Of a stretch of DNA of 64,000 nt, positions 26,974-35,378 are shown piece after piece. This stretch comes from Bacteroidota bacterium (lineage in GTDB: Bacteria > Bacteroidota > Bacteroidia > NS11-12g > UBA955): assembly GCA_027488835.1 (NCBI GenBank), contig JAIYAW010000007.1:1-64000 (forward strand), read 5' to 3'. The position numbers were made by a program, and so were the translations under genes. The notes under the pieces were generated by a model. The model made no database searches and was not told where the DNA came from. It saw only the letters and a list, made by a program, of their open reading frames with translations. The first letter of the stretch is position 1. The number at the start of each line of letters is the position of its first letter.

Positions 26974-27738
26974 ATGACCTGGCTCGAAAATGTTGTGTTG
27001 GCCGTTGTAGAGGGGCTAACAGAATATCTTCCGGTAAGTAGCACCGGGCATTTAATGATGTTTAAAGAATGGATGAAAATTCAAGGTGAACAGTTGGATA
27101 CCTACATGATTTCTATCCAGTTCGGCGCAATATTTGCAGTTATTGTGCTTTATTGGCAAAAGTTCTTTTCGGCTAATTGGTTTGACTTTTATACAAAACT
27201 ATTAATAGGTTTTATTCCAGCAGCAATTTTGGGTTTCCTTTTCGATGATTATCTCGAAGCAATGCTACAAACACCTGTCATTGTTGGAATTATGCTCATC
27301 ACAGTAGGTGCTTTTTTGATATTCATGGACAAAATACTTACACCAGGAACCAAGGAAGTAGACGATATTTCATACAAAGATTCCTTTGTTATAGGTTTGG
27401 TTCAAACCATTGCCATGATACCCGGTACAAGCAGAAGCGCCGCAACAATTGCAGGTGGATTGGGTTGTAAATTATCAAAAAATGCAGCAACCGAATTCTC
27501 ATTCTTTTTGGCTATCCCTACCCTTTCCGCAGCGGCAGCATATAAAATAATTAAAAATTGGGACAAACTCAGTGCGACAAACTTAACTGATATTGCCATT
27601 GGAAATATCATCAGTTTCGTTACCGCCGCCATTGCTGTGAAATTTTTTATTGGTATAGTAAAATCCAAAGGTTTCCAATTCTTTGGATACTATAGAATTA
27701 TCATTGGAAGTATTTTCCTAGTTACTTTATACTTATAA
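26974..27738 (+). CDS. uppP: Undecaprenyl-diphosphate phosphatase UppP/BacA
   Basis: Removes a phosphate from undecaprenyl pyrophosphate to recycle the lipid carrier for peptidoglycan and other envelope polymers. The 254-aa membrane protein has both signature motifs: E-G-L-T-E-Y-L-P-V-S-S-T-G-H at residues 13-26 and P-G-T-S-R-S-A-A-T near 149. It has about seven or eight TM segments. Loss of UppP reduces bacitracin tolerance in other bacteria. It begins directly after the DUF3098 stop codon and is followed 2 bases later by the DUF4159 gene. Confidence 0.95.
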   Translation: MTWLENVVLAVVEGLTEYLPVSSTGHLMMFKEWMKIQGEQLDTYMISIQFGAIFAVIVLYWQKFFSANWFDFYTKLLIGFIPAAILGFLFDDYLEAMLQTPVIVGIMLITVGAFLIFMDKILTPGTKEVDDISYKDSFVIGLVQTIAMIPGTSRSAATIAGGLGCKLSKNAATEFSFFLAIPTLSAAAAYKIIKNWDKLSATNLTDIAIGNIISFVTAAIAVKFFIGIVKSKGFQFFGYYRIIIGSIFLVTLYL

Positions 27739-27740
27739 GT

Positions 27741-28415
27741 ATGAATTTTTACAAGACAATTCTATTTACATTGATTTGTATGGGTTGTTTTCAATTTAGC
27801 CAATCGATTGCCCAAACACCAAATATTCAATTGGCTAGATTAAAGTATTCAGGTGGAGGAGATTGGTATAGTAGTAAAACTGCGCTTAAAAACTTGGCGA
27901 GATTTTGTAATTCCAAGATCAAAACAAACCTTAGAGATGAAGAAGTAATTGTTGAAGTTGGTTCTGAGCAATTGTACAATTTCCCATTTGTATTTATGAC
28001 AGGGCATGGAAATGTCATCTTTAATGAATCTGAAAGTTTAAATTTAAGAAACTACTTGAAATCTGGTGGTTTTTTACATATCTGCGATAACTACGGCATG
28101 GATATTTTCATTCGCAGAGAAATGAAAAAAGTATTTCCAGAACTTGAATTCAAACAGATTCCATATTCTCATCAAATTTATCATCAAAATTATCAATTCA
28201 ATAATGGGTTACCCAAGGTGCACGAACACGATGGAAAACCTGCAGTTGGATATGGATTGTTTTATGAAGGACGTTTGGTTTGCTTTTATGATTATGAGTG
28301 CGATTTGGGTAATGGATGGGAAGATCAGGAATTATATAATGACGCACCAGAAATAAGAGAAAAAGCCTTACAAATGGGTGCTAATTTGATTCAGTTTGCT
28401 TTTACTTTGCAATAA
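27741..28415 (+). CDS. Exported DUF4159-domain protein
   Basis: A 224-aa protein with a signal peptide (cleavage near S-I-A-Q). The DUF4159 domain starts F-x-x-A-R-L-K-Y-S-G-G-G-D-W-Y and continues with F-V-F-M-T-G-H-G, L-R-N-Y-L-K-S-G-G-F-L-H-I-C-D-N-Y-G and G-x-x-x-x-G-R-L-V-C-F-Y. The fold is a class-I glutamine-amidotransferase-like (ThuA/CbiC-like) domain with no known activity. It overlaps the next gene by one base (TAATG). A periplasmic role in envelope homeostasis is inferred from the operon. Confidence 0.85.
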   Translation: MNFYKTILFTLICMGCFQFSQSIAQTPNIQLARLKYSGGGDWYSSKTALKNLARFCNSKIKTNLRDEEVIVEVGSEQLYNFPFVFMTGHGNVIFNESESLNLRNYLKSGGFLHICDNYGMDIFIRREMKKVFPELEFKQIPYSHQIYHQNYQFNNGLPKVHEHDGKPAVGYGLFYEGRLVCFYDYECDLGNGWEDQELYNDAPEIREKALQMGANLIQFAFTLQ

Positions 28416-29842
28416 TGAATTTTCAACCTATTGGATATCCCATTTTAAGTGCGCCACAAAAGAAGGATTTAGATAAAAATACAATTATATCAGAACCCAT
28501 TCCTTCGAATGATTTGCTTGAGCGCGCTTGCTACAGGGTATTTTTGTCCCTCAAAAAAATAATAAAATTAGATCAAACAATTGATATTGTTTGTGGGCAA
28601 GGCAATAACGGTGCCGATGGATTGTGTTTGGCTAGAATCATGGCATTTCATGGATACAAAGTTTGCATTTATAGGTTGAATATTACAGATAAATACTCAG
28701 TTGAATACTTATTTCAAAACGAATTGTTATCGCAAACAAAAATTGAAATTAAAGAAATTAACAAATACAATTGCAAATTCTTTAGTAGTTCAGCTGATGT
28801 TATCATTGATGCAATTTTCGGATCAGGCATTAACGCGGCAATTAAAAACCCAATTGATATATTAATTGAAAAAATAAATCTATCAAATGCGAATATAATT
28901 AGCATTGATCAGCCAAGTGGTTTAAATACATGGTCTTCTTTTGAGGGACCTTTTGTTCGAGCTAACAAAACAATTTGCATTGGAAGTGTAACGCCGAGTA
29001 TGTTGAATCGGTTTTATTTACAAGACATTGAAATCATTGACATTGGTTTGCAACAAGAAAATCTAATGTTGCTCGGCAAATTTCTTCAAAGTCCAATGAG
29101 TGATGGCTTTGTTGAAAGTTTAATGCCCAAACCAAATCGACATGCACACAAAGGTACGAAGGGACATTCTCTTCTTTTGGGAGGAAACAAAGGCATGTCT
29201 GGAGCCATTGCATTAAGTGCTTTTGCGTGCAGCGAAATTGGAGCTGGCAATGTAACGGTAGGAAGCAATATCAATACTTTAAACTATATTGATCATTATC
29301 CCAACATTCAGTTCTTAGAAACGAAATTAGATGGACAATCGATAGACATCATTGATTTTTCTAAATTTAATGCTATTGGAATTGGTCCTGGTTTAGGTAC
29401 AAATGCCAATTCATTGGCATTCCTGAGCATTCTATTAAATACAATAAGACATATTCCGATGGTCATTGATGCGGATGCCTTAAATATTATTGGTCAAAAT
29501 AAAAAATTAATTGCGAGAATACCTGTGGGTAGTATTTTAACTCCGCACCCGAAGGAATTATCACGCCTATTTGGAGAGTTTGAATCACAAGAATTGCAGT
29601 GGGAACATTTATCAAATTTGGCCAAAACGATGCAAATTCATATTCTTGCAAAAGACACATATTCAGTTCTATTTTGCGCTGATGGAGAAATTGTGGCAAA
29701 TGGAAATGGGAACGAAACTTTGGCAAAAGGTGGCAGCGGAGATACCTTAACAGGGCTAATAACAGGATTATTATCTCAAGGTGTTTCACCAAAATATGCA
29801 GCTATTTGTGGAATGTATCAACTTTCAAAGTATAGACACTAA
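28415..29842 (+). CDS. nnr: Bifunctional NAD(P)HX epimerase/dehydratase, C-terminally short
   Basis: Repairs damaged hydrated NAD(P)H. The N-terminal half (about 1-215) is the YjeF epimerase domain, with C-G-Q-G-N-N-G-A-D-G near 65, D-A-I-F-G-S-G and S-I-D-Q-P-S-G-L-N. The C-terminal half is the ribokinase-like ADP-dependent dehydratase, with H-K-G-T-K-G-H near 240, G-I-G-P-G-L-G-T near 327, T-P-H-P-K-E and A-K-G-G-S-G-D-T-L-T-G near 440. At 475 aa it stops soon after the G-M-Y segment, lacking the usual H-G-x-A-G-D helix and final ~25 residues. The A-K-G-G-S-G-D catalytic loop is intact. A frameshift is possible but the other frames give no matching continuation. Confidence 0.9.
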   Translation: MNFQPIGYPILSAPQKKDLDKNTIISEPIPSNDLLERACYRVFLSLKKIIKLDQTIDIVCGQGNNGADGLCLARIMAFHGYKVCIYRLNITDKYSVEYLFQNELLSQTKIEIKEINKYNCKFFSSSADVIIDAIFGSGINAAIKNPIDILIEKINLSNANIISIDQPSGLNTWSSFEGPFVRANKTICIGSVTPSMLNRFYLQDIEIIDIGLQQENLMLLGKFLQSPMSDGFVESLMPKPNRHAHKGTKGHSLLLGGNKGMSGAIALSAFACSEIGAGNVTVGSNINTLNYIDHYPNIQFLETKLDGQSIDIIDFSKFNAIGIGPGLGTNANSLAFLSILLNTIRHIPMVIDADALNIIGQNKKLIARIPVGSILTPHPKELSRLFGEFESQELQWEHLSNLAKTMQIHILAKDTYSVLFCADGEIVANGNGNETLAKGGSGDTLTGLITGLLSQGVSPKYAAICGMYQLSKYRH

Positions 29843-29865
29843 ATGTATTTAAAGATTATTTAAAC

Positions 29866-29893
29866 AAAAAATGCCGCTAATGCGGCATTTTTT
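29866..29893. terminator. Bidirectional rho-independent terminator after the ftsX-nnr operon
   Basis: AAAAAATGCCGC-TAAT-GCGGCATTTTTT: a perfect 12-bp stem with a 4-base loop, between convergent genes. It ends the plus-strand operon and the minus-strand SprF-like operon. Confidence 0.9.
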
Positions 29894-29912
29894 AATATAT
29901 AAAAAGTTTAAG

Positions 29913-31235
29913 TTACTTCATTTCTTTCACCCACATTTGAGGCACAGTTGACTCATAATAGAAGATTCCTTTGTTCGCTTCTTTCTCAGTGAAGTAATAT
30001 TCCATGTAAACATAATAACTCTTAGATTTAGGTTCAAAGAATTTAAATGCAATTACATCTTTCATATATAATTCTTTGATTTGTTTGTTGGCTTTTTCTT
30101 CATTGCTATGCAACCCAGCTACCAAATAGAACCCAACTTCAGGTTTGATTTTATCGATTGGCGGTAAGTGAATACCTGTTGTATCATGCCCTGTTCCGAA
30201 AGTTTTCATGTCTTTCAGAGAACGCGCTGTTACTTCCAATCTTTCCCTTCCTTTAGGCGCTCTTTCTTTGGTTGATTGATCATCTTCTCCTTCCGACCCA
30301 TTATCTGAATCAGCATCATCTTTACTCGAAACAGATCCACCGCCCAAGGCAGCAAAACCAATTGTTGTTCTAAATTCGTGAATAGGCCCTAACAAACCGC
30401 GTTGTTCGCCATCTGGAACTGTATAAGAATAAGAAACCGAAATATCCTCTTGAGGCTTAAAGCCAATATTTCCACCTAGCTGCCAGAGGTTGTTTTCCCC
30501 TATACCAAACCAAGCCTTATCTTTATACCAGAAACTGACATTTGCTTGAAAGTAGAGATAATCCCAATTATACCATGTAAAATTCATAGAAGGTCGGATA
30601 GTCATATCTGTACCTAAAGGACCTATTAAACCAATTAAAGCTGTTGATTGTGTTTGTAAATCATACCCTGCTCTATAGTTGTAATAGGTATAATCAAAAT
30701 GTGGCTTTGGTAATCTTGAAACAGAGAAGCCCGCATACCAGTTCTCTGCTTTCGCAAATATAGAAGCACGCAAATCTGCCCTAATTACCGGTGCACTATA
30801 ACTTATGGCGTTTATAATTGGATCATTTTCATGAATGTAAACCATTTTAGATGCATCGAAGTTCTGAGACAATACACCCGCGCTAACTCCCAAGCTTAGC
30901 TTTGTTTTACCTAAACCCAAAGAATAAGCATACGTTGCATAGGCATTGTGAATTTCAGAAAAAGCAATATTTTCTTTCAAATACAAGATACCAAACGCAG
31001 TATTTTTATTTTTCACAGGCATTGCTATGTTAAACAATGTATGTTGCGGAGATCCAGGGGTTTGACTAAATATCTTGTTATAATACAAAGAAACACTTCC
31101 TTGATCGTTGCTTGTTATGGCTGCTGGAACACTAATTGAAGGATCCATATAAAATTGATCAATACGCGCTCCCATTTGGGCATAGGCTTGTAAAGTCAAT
31201 CCCATTATTCCAATAATACTAAATAATTTTTTCAT
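29913..31235 (-). CDS. PorP/SprF-family T9SS outer membrane protein with C-terminal SPOR-like domain
   Basis: The family docks T9SS type B cargo or assembles the gliding machinery at the outer membrane. After a signal peptide, the mature protein starts with D-Q-F-Y-M-D-P and S-V-P-A-A-I-T, the PorP/SprF pattern. About 290 residues of beta-barrel follow. A linker rich in Asp, Glu and Ser (about 300-335) leads to a C-terminal domain of about 75 residues starting G-F-Y-L-V-A-G-L-H-S-N-E-E-K-A-N, which looks like a SPOR-type peptidoglycan-binding fold. The upstream gene (5 bases away) encodes a huge CHU_C protein, its probable cargo, as in other cargo-SprF pairs. Confidence 0.85.
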   Translation of the reverse strand: MKKLFSIIGIMGLTLQAYAQMGARIDQFYMDPSISVPAAITSNDQGSVSLYYNKIFSQTPGSPQHTLFNIAMPVKNKNTAFGILYLKENIAFSEIHNAYATYAYSLGLGKTKLSLGVSAGVLSQNFDASKMVYIHENDPIINAISYSAPVIRADLRASIFAKAENWYAGFSVSRLPKPHFDYTYYNYRAGYDLQTQSTALIGLIGPLGTDMTIRPSMNFTWYNWDYLYFQANVSFWYKDKAWFGIGENNLWQLGGNIGFKPQEDISVSYSYTVPDGEQRGLLGPIHEFRTTIGFAALGGGSVSSKDDADSDNGSEGEDDQSTKERAPKGRERLEVTARSLKDMKTFGTGHDTTGIHLPPIDKIKPEVGFYLVAGLHSNEEKANKQIKELYMKDVIAFKFFEPKSKSYYVYMEYYFTEKEANKGIFYYESTVPQMWVKEMK

Positions 31236-31240
31236 AATAA

Positions 31241-34200
31241 TTAACGAATAAGTTGAATGTATCCTCTATACTCTTCTTTAGTTTGACGATTTTTCATGTA
31301 ATAAAAATATACCCCATTTGGCAACATATTTCCATCTGAATCAATTCCATTCCAATTGTTTAAATAATTATTGCTAGAATAAACCCTCTCGCCTTGTCTA
31401 TCACTAATTACAATATCATATAAAAACACGTCAGGTATTTCAATTAAATCCCAGTATTCATTTGATTTGTCCCCATTTGGTGTAATAATATTTGGGATTT
31501 TTACCAATGGAGGATCAACAACTCTAATGTGAACTGAGTCAATATCTGTGCAACCGTTTGAATCTGTTGCTATGACAAACAACGTAATTGAATCTGTCAA
31601 TTGAATTGTAGAAGTACCCACTTTGGTGGAATCAGCTACATAAATACCTGGATACCAATTGAAATTTTTCAATGCATTTGATACATAAACTGAAGCTTTT
31701 CTTCCTCTGAATATTGTTGTATCTGAGTGCGCTTCTATGTTTGCTGGTGGGTAGGCATATACTTGAACAGAATCCATTGCAAAACAAACACCTTTATTGG
31801 AAGTTTTAAAAACATAATTTCCAGTTTTAGAAATTCGCTTAACAAAAACAGAATCATTATCAGTAAACCATATAATTGAGTCTCCGCCTGAAATTGTAAA
31901 TTTAGCTGAATCTCCTTTACATAAAGGCATACTTCCCGCCATATTCCATGAAATAACTGGCTTATCAACAAGTGTATTGATGTTTACGAATACAGTATCT
32001 GAACAACCATTTTTGGTTTTCACAATATAACTTGCATTGTAAGGACCTGCATTCTTGTAATAGACATTTCGGTTTAAAATATTTGAATCCGTTACGCCAT
32101 TACCAAAGTCCCAATAACGTTGTTTAATTGTATCTAAAGAATAAGTTAATGTATCGTAAAAATAAACAGAATCAGGCATACAAACACCTTTATAAGCAAA
32201 GTTTGGAATTGGCGAAGCAACTACATTTACTGTTTGCATTATGCTATCTGCACAACCATGAATATTGGTAACTACCAATCTTGGTTTATAAAGACCAGTT
32301 GTATCATAACTATGGAATAACGTTACTGCTGGAGACTCTGTAAATGTATCGCCCCAGACCCATTTGGATGTAAGAATGGTATCATTTGGATCAACCCCGT
32401 AGTTTTGGACAAACGTAAATTTATTCCATTTCTGACATTGCATTGAATCGTTCGGTAAGACTGATGCATCCAAAGAGAAAGTAGGCTGTGGTCTGTAATA
32501 CACTTGAAATATTCCTAAAGCAGAATCTTGACATCCCGCTTTTGAGGTTCCAACCAAACGTGCTCTATGCACACCTGGAGCTGTGAATTTGTAGCGCAAG
32601 GCAGTATCGGTTTTCAAGATTGTATCGTCAAATGTCCAATTCCAGTACATACTATCTTGGCGAGGATGTTTAAAATTCAACAATCTTCTAAATCTAGTAG
32701 AATCGCCAAAGCAAGCTTCCTTAACGCCATACATTGGCACAGGTTTTGGATGCACTCTTATCCATACCGCTTGGGTATCTTTACACAAATTAAAGGATTG
32801 AACTTCCAATAAAATTTTATACAACCCAACTTGCGCATAAGTGTGTGCACTATTCGGCATAGCAGAATCGTAAGGTGACCCATCGCCCCAATTCCATATG
32901 TCGTATTGAATGGCTTCTGGAGATGCAACACTAGATGCATTTAATGTATTTGTAATTTCTCCAATACAAGTTTTAGTTGCTGAGAATTGTGCAACTGGTT
33001 TTGGAAACAAATTAACAATCTTGGATTGAGAGTCTCTACAATCTGCATCGGTAGTTACAGATAATCTTATTAATCTAGGGCCAGGTGTTGCATACTTATG
33101 AAACACCGTTTTTAGCAGCAATGGTGGGCCAGTTTGACCACTTAATTTTGTACCATCACCCAAATCCCATGACCATTTTAACATTTTGTCGGGAGAAGGA
33201 TCAGCGGTAACATTGTTAATTGCTACAGATCTCAATGGATCCCAACATTGGTCAATTATATCTATGCCTACAGTTGGTCTTGCATGTAAAATATAGTCCT
33301 GACTATCTATCGCCCTACAACCATACTGATTGACTCTCGTTATATAAATTTTATAAGTTCCGGCAACACTAAATCTATAAGTAATTCTATTAGAATCTTT
33401 GTAACCTAAATATGGTGCATTTTTACCCCTACTAAATGCAGGAAGTACGGGAGTAAGTGTCCAAATTTTTTGCTGCATAGTTTCTCCAGAAGGAGGTGAA
33501 TATGTATCTGTAATTCTTGTAGTTTGTCCTTGACAAACACTGGTGATAATTTTTGGTAATAATTCCACGCTTTGTGTGAAAATATTCGAATTCAACGGCA
33601 CACGTGGTGTATTGTAAACAATTACATTTTTATATCCAAAATCGTTACTCCCAGAATTTTCAACACGCAACGAAACTAAATAAGGATATGTTAAAATTGC
33701 AGGGGTTCCGCGTGGATAGATATGCCATGCGGTTGATCCAGTTTGTGTTGGTGACCCGTCTCCAAAGTCCCAAATATATCCTGTAATTGATGAACCTATT
33801 GATTTAGAATTACTATAAAATTTAATTGTATCTCCCTCGCAATAATTTACTGCTACAAATCCTGCAAAAACATCAGAACTACCCAAGGTATTTAATCCAC
33901 CCAAATACCCAGAGGATTGTGAACCTATTTTATTTCCTAAAATGTAATACCCAGTTAAGTTCGTTATAGAATTTGATGACATTGTACCCAATCTATTTGC
34001 AGTTCCTACGGTATTGTTCAATACCCAAGAAGCAGAACCGGTAGAGGTTAATAATTGTAAATTGGCAAAATCATAAACATGATCATCATTAGTTATCGAA
34101 TCGTAACTAAACTTAAGAAAAAAGTTATTGGCAACTAAATTGGTTGCCGTAGTCGTCATATAATAGTGATGAACTTTTGAAATATTTCTTGTTAAAGCAG

Positions 34201-34849
34201 GTAATGTTTGAGTAAATCCTGGCCCATTCGGCAAAACTCTTGCAAAATAAAATTCTTCAGTTGAACCTAGTTTGGTAAAACTGGTTACATTGATTGGTCT
34301 GTAATTGCTTCCAGAACCAACTGCCCAAGTGATGGCCGAATTATTTGTTGAACCAATCCAATATCCACCATCCACATAACTATTTTTATTACCACCTACC
34401 AATTTAGCCCCAGATTTTGTTTTTAATGCGGGTGGAGCAGTTCCTGAAATAACTACCAACCCCTCTGTTAATTCAAATGAATCCGTAATTAACAGTGTAC
34501 CCGGAGTTGTTGCTGAGGTAAGGGTTATCTTGACAGACGTCGTTTTTAACACCAAAGATTTGATTTCAACATTTGCGTTATTTATATCAAACGTAACATT
34601 TTTCGTCACCAACACAAACTTATTGTAAGTACCCGTTGCAATTGTTACGACATCACCAGATGTCGCAGCATTGATTGCTCTTTGAATGGTTAGGAACGGA
34701 GCTCCCGCAGATGTTCCCGCATTGCCATCACTTCCTGTTGTATTCACATACCACGTTGCAGAAAATGCATTTAGCGAAAAAAGAAAAAAGACAATCGTTA
34801 AAAACGAATGTCTTTTCAAATTATTTTTTTCAAGTATTTTTTGAATCAT
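31241..34849 (-). CDS. Giant surface protein: pectin-lyase-like N-terminus, PKD repeats, CHU_C T9SS domain
   Basis: About 1,200 aa from the ATG at 34849; an in-frame GTG at 34882 is less likely because the signal peptide reads better from the ATG. After the signal peptide, T-W-Y-V-N-T-T-G-S-D-G-N-A-G-T begins a DUF1565/right-handed beta-helix-like region to about residue 120. A beta-rich region follows, then about eight PKD-like repeats, each with a W-x-W/F-G-D-G or H-x-Y pattern and a cysteine near its start. The last ~95 residues are a CHU_C domain (I-P-N-I-I-T-P-N-G-D-K-S-N-E-Y-W). The SprF-like gene follows by 5 bases. Likely a surface adhesin or filament component. Confidence 0.85.
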   Translation of the reverse strand: MIQKILEKNNLKRHSFLTIVFFLFSLNAFSATWYVNTTGSDGNAGTSAGAPFLTIQRAINAATSGDVVTIATGTYNKFVLVTKNVTFDINNANVEIKSLVLKTTSVKITLTSATTPGTLLITDSFELTEGLVVISGTAPPALKTKSGAKLVGGNKNSYVDGGYWIGSTNNSAITWAVGSGSNYRPINVTSFTKLGSTEEFYFARVLPNGPGFTQTLPALTRNISKVHHYYMTTTATNLVANNFFLKFSYDSITNDDHVYDFANLQLLTSTGSASWVLNNTVGTANRLGTMSSNSITNLTGYYILGNKIGSQSSGYLGGLNTLGSSDVFAGFVAVNYCEGDTIKFYSNSKSIGSSITGYIWDFGDGSPTQTGSTAWHIYPRGTPAILTYPYLVSLRVENSGSNDFGYKNVIVYNTPRVPLNSNIFTQSVELLPKIITSVCQGQTTRITDTYSPPSGETMQQKIWTLTPVLPAFSRGKNAPYLGYKDSNRITYRFSVAGTYKIYITRVNQYGCRAIDSQDYILHARPTVGIDIIDQCWDPLRSVAINNVTADPSPDKMLKWSWDLGDGTKLSGQTGPPLLLKTVFHKYATPGPRLIRLSVTTDADCRDSQSKIVNLFPKPVAQFSATKTCIGEITNTLNASSVASPEAIQYDIWNWGDGSPYDSAMPNSAHTYAQVGLYKILLEVQSFNLCKDTQAVWIRVHPKPVPMYGVKEACFGDSTRFRRLLNFKHPRQDSMYWNWTFDDTILKTDTALRYKFTAPGVHRARLVGTSKAGCQDSALGIFQVYYRPQPTFSLDASVLPNDSMQCQKWNKFTFVQNYGVDPNDTILTSKWVWGDTFTESPAVTLFHSYDTTGLYKPRLVVTNIHGCADSIMQTVNVVASPIPNFAYKGVCMPDSVYFYDTLTYSLDTIKQRYWDFGNGVTDSNILNRNVYYKNAGPYNASYIVKTKNGCSDTVFVNINTLVDKPVISWNMAGSMPLCKGDSAKFTISGGDSIIWFTDNDSVFVKRISKTGNYVFKTSNKGVCFAMDSVQVYAYPPANIEAHSDTTIFRGRKASVYVSNALKNFNWYPGIYVADSTKVGTSTIQLTDSITLFVIATDSNGCTDIDSVHIRVVDPPLVKIPNIITPNGDKSNEYWDLIEIPDVFLYDIVISDRQGERVYSSNNYLNNWNGIDSDGNMLPNGVYFYYMKNRQTKEEYRGYIQLIR

Positions 34850-34940
34850 GTTTTTCTTATTTGGAATCCTTTCACTAGACACATTTACAGCAGTATTTGT
34901 GCTTTGAAAAAATTAAATATGATGTTTTTGTGACAATCCC

Positions 34941-35336
34941 TTAGAATGGCAAGTCATCTGCATCTGAAGAATTAGACGCAAAAGGATCTTGGGTATCATC
35001 AGATGGTGCAAATGGATCGTGGTGGTCTCCTGCATTTTGACTTGAAGGCGCTGAATTATTACTCCCAGAAGCACCAGGTCTTTCAACTTTCCATGCACGA
35101 ACGTCTGTATACCAACGGCCTTGATATTCACGACTTTCAATATCTACACCTATATTAATAAATTCACCTTCTTTAATATCGAATTGAGAAATTTTAGCTC
35201 CCCATAAATTAAAACAAACTTTTTTGGGATAAGTACCTTGAATTTCAACAACATAGTCTTGCTTTTCCCAAGGTCCATTTTTGCCGGCACCTGTTTGCTT
35301 AGGTAAAATTTGTATCACTTTTCCAGAAATATCCAT
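34941..35336 (-). CDS. DUF3127 OB-fold protein with SSB-like acidic tail
   Basis: A 131-aa DUF3127 protein. Residues 1-90 form a small beta-barrel (V-I-Q-I-L-P, Y-V-V-E-I-Q-G-T-Y-P-K-K, F-N-L-W-G, Y-Q-G-R-W-Y-T-D-V-R-A-W-K) resembling an OB fold. A low-complexity Ser/Asn/Asp linker follows, ending D-A-D-D-L-P-F. The tail strongly resembles the conserved SSB C-terminal tip (D-D-D-I-P-F in E. coli), which recruits repair and replication partners. So the protein may be a nucleic-acid-binding SSB relative or a decoy for SSB partners. It has its own -7 box 4 bases before the ATG. Confidence 0.82.
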   Translation of the reverse strand: MDISGKVIQILPKQTGAGKNGPWEKQDYVVEIQGTYPKKVCFNLWGAKISQFDIKEGEFINIGVDIESREYQGRWYTDVRAWKVERPGASGSNNSAPSSQNAGDHHDPFAPSDDTQDPFASNSSDADDLPF

Positions 35337-35340
35337 AAAA

Positions 35341-35348
35341 CAAAGATA
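35341..35348 (-). promoter_or_regulatory. -7 promoter box (TATCTTTG) for the DUF3127 gene
   Basis: The minus strand TATCTTTG ends only 4 bases before the ATG at 35336, implying a leaderless or nearly leaderless mRNA. Confidence 0.55.
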
Positions 35349-35378
35349 CTAAAAAGCATTCATAATTAAAAATGTGAA

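Noticed and set aside
29842-29866. Frameshift in the NAD(P)HX repair gene end
   Set aside because: Neither alternative frame after the G-M-Y segment restores the expected helix, so truncation is more likely than a single-base error.
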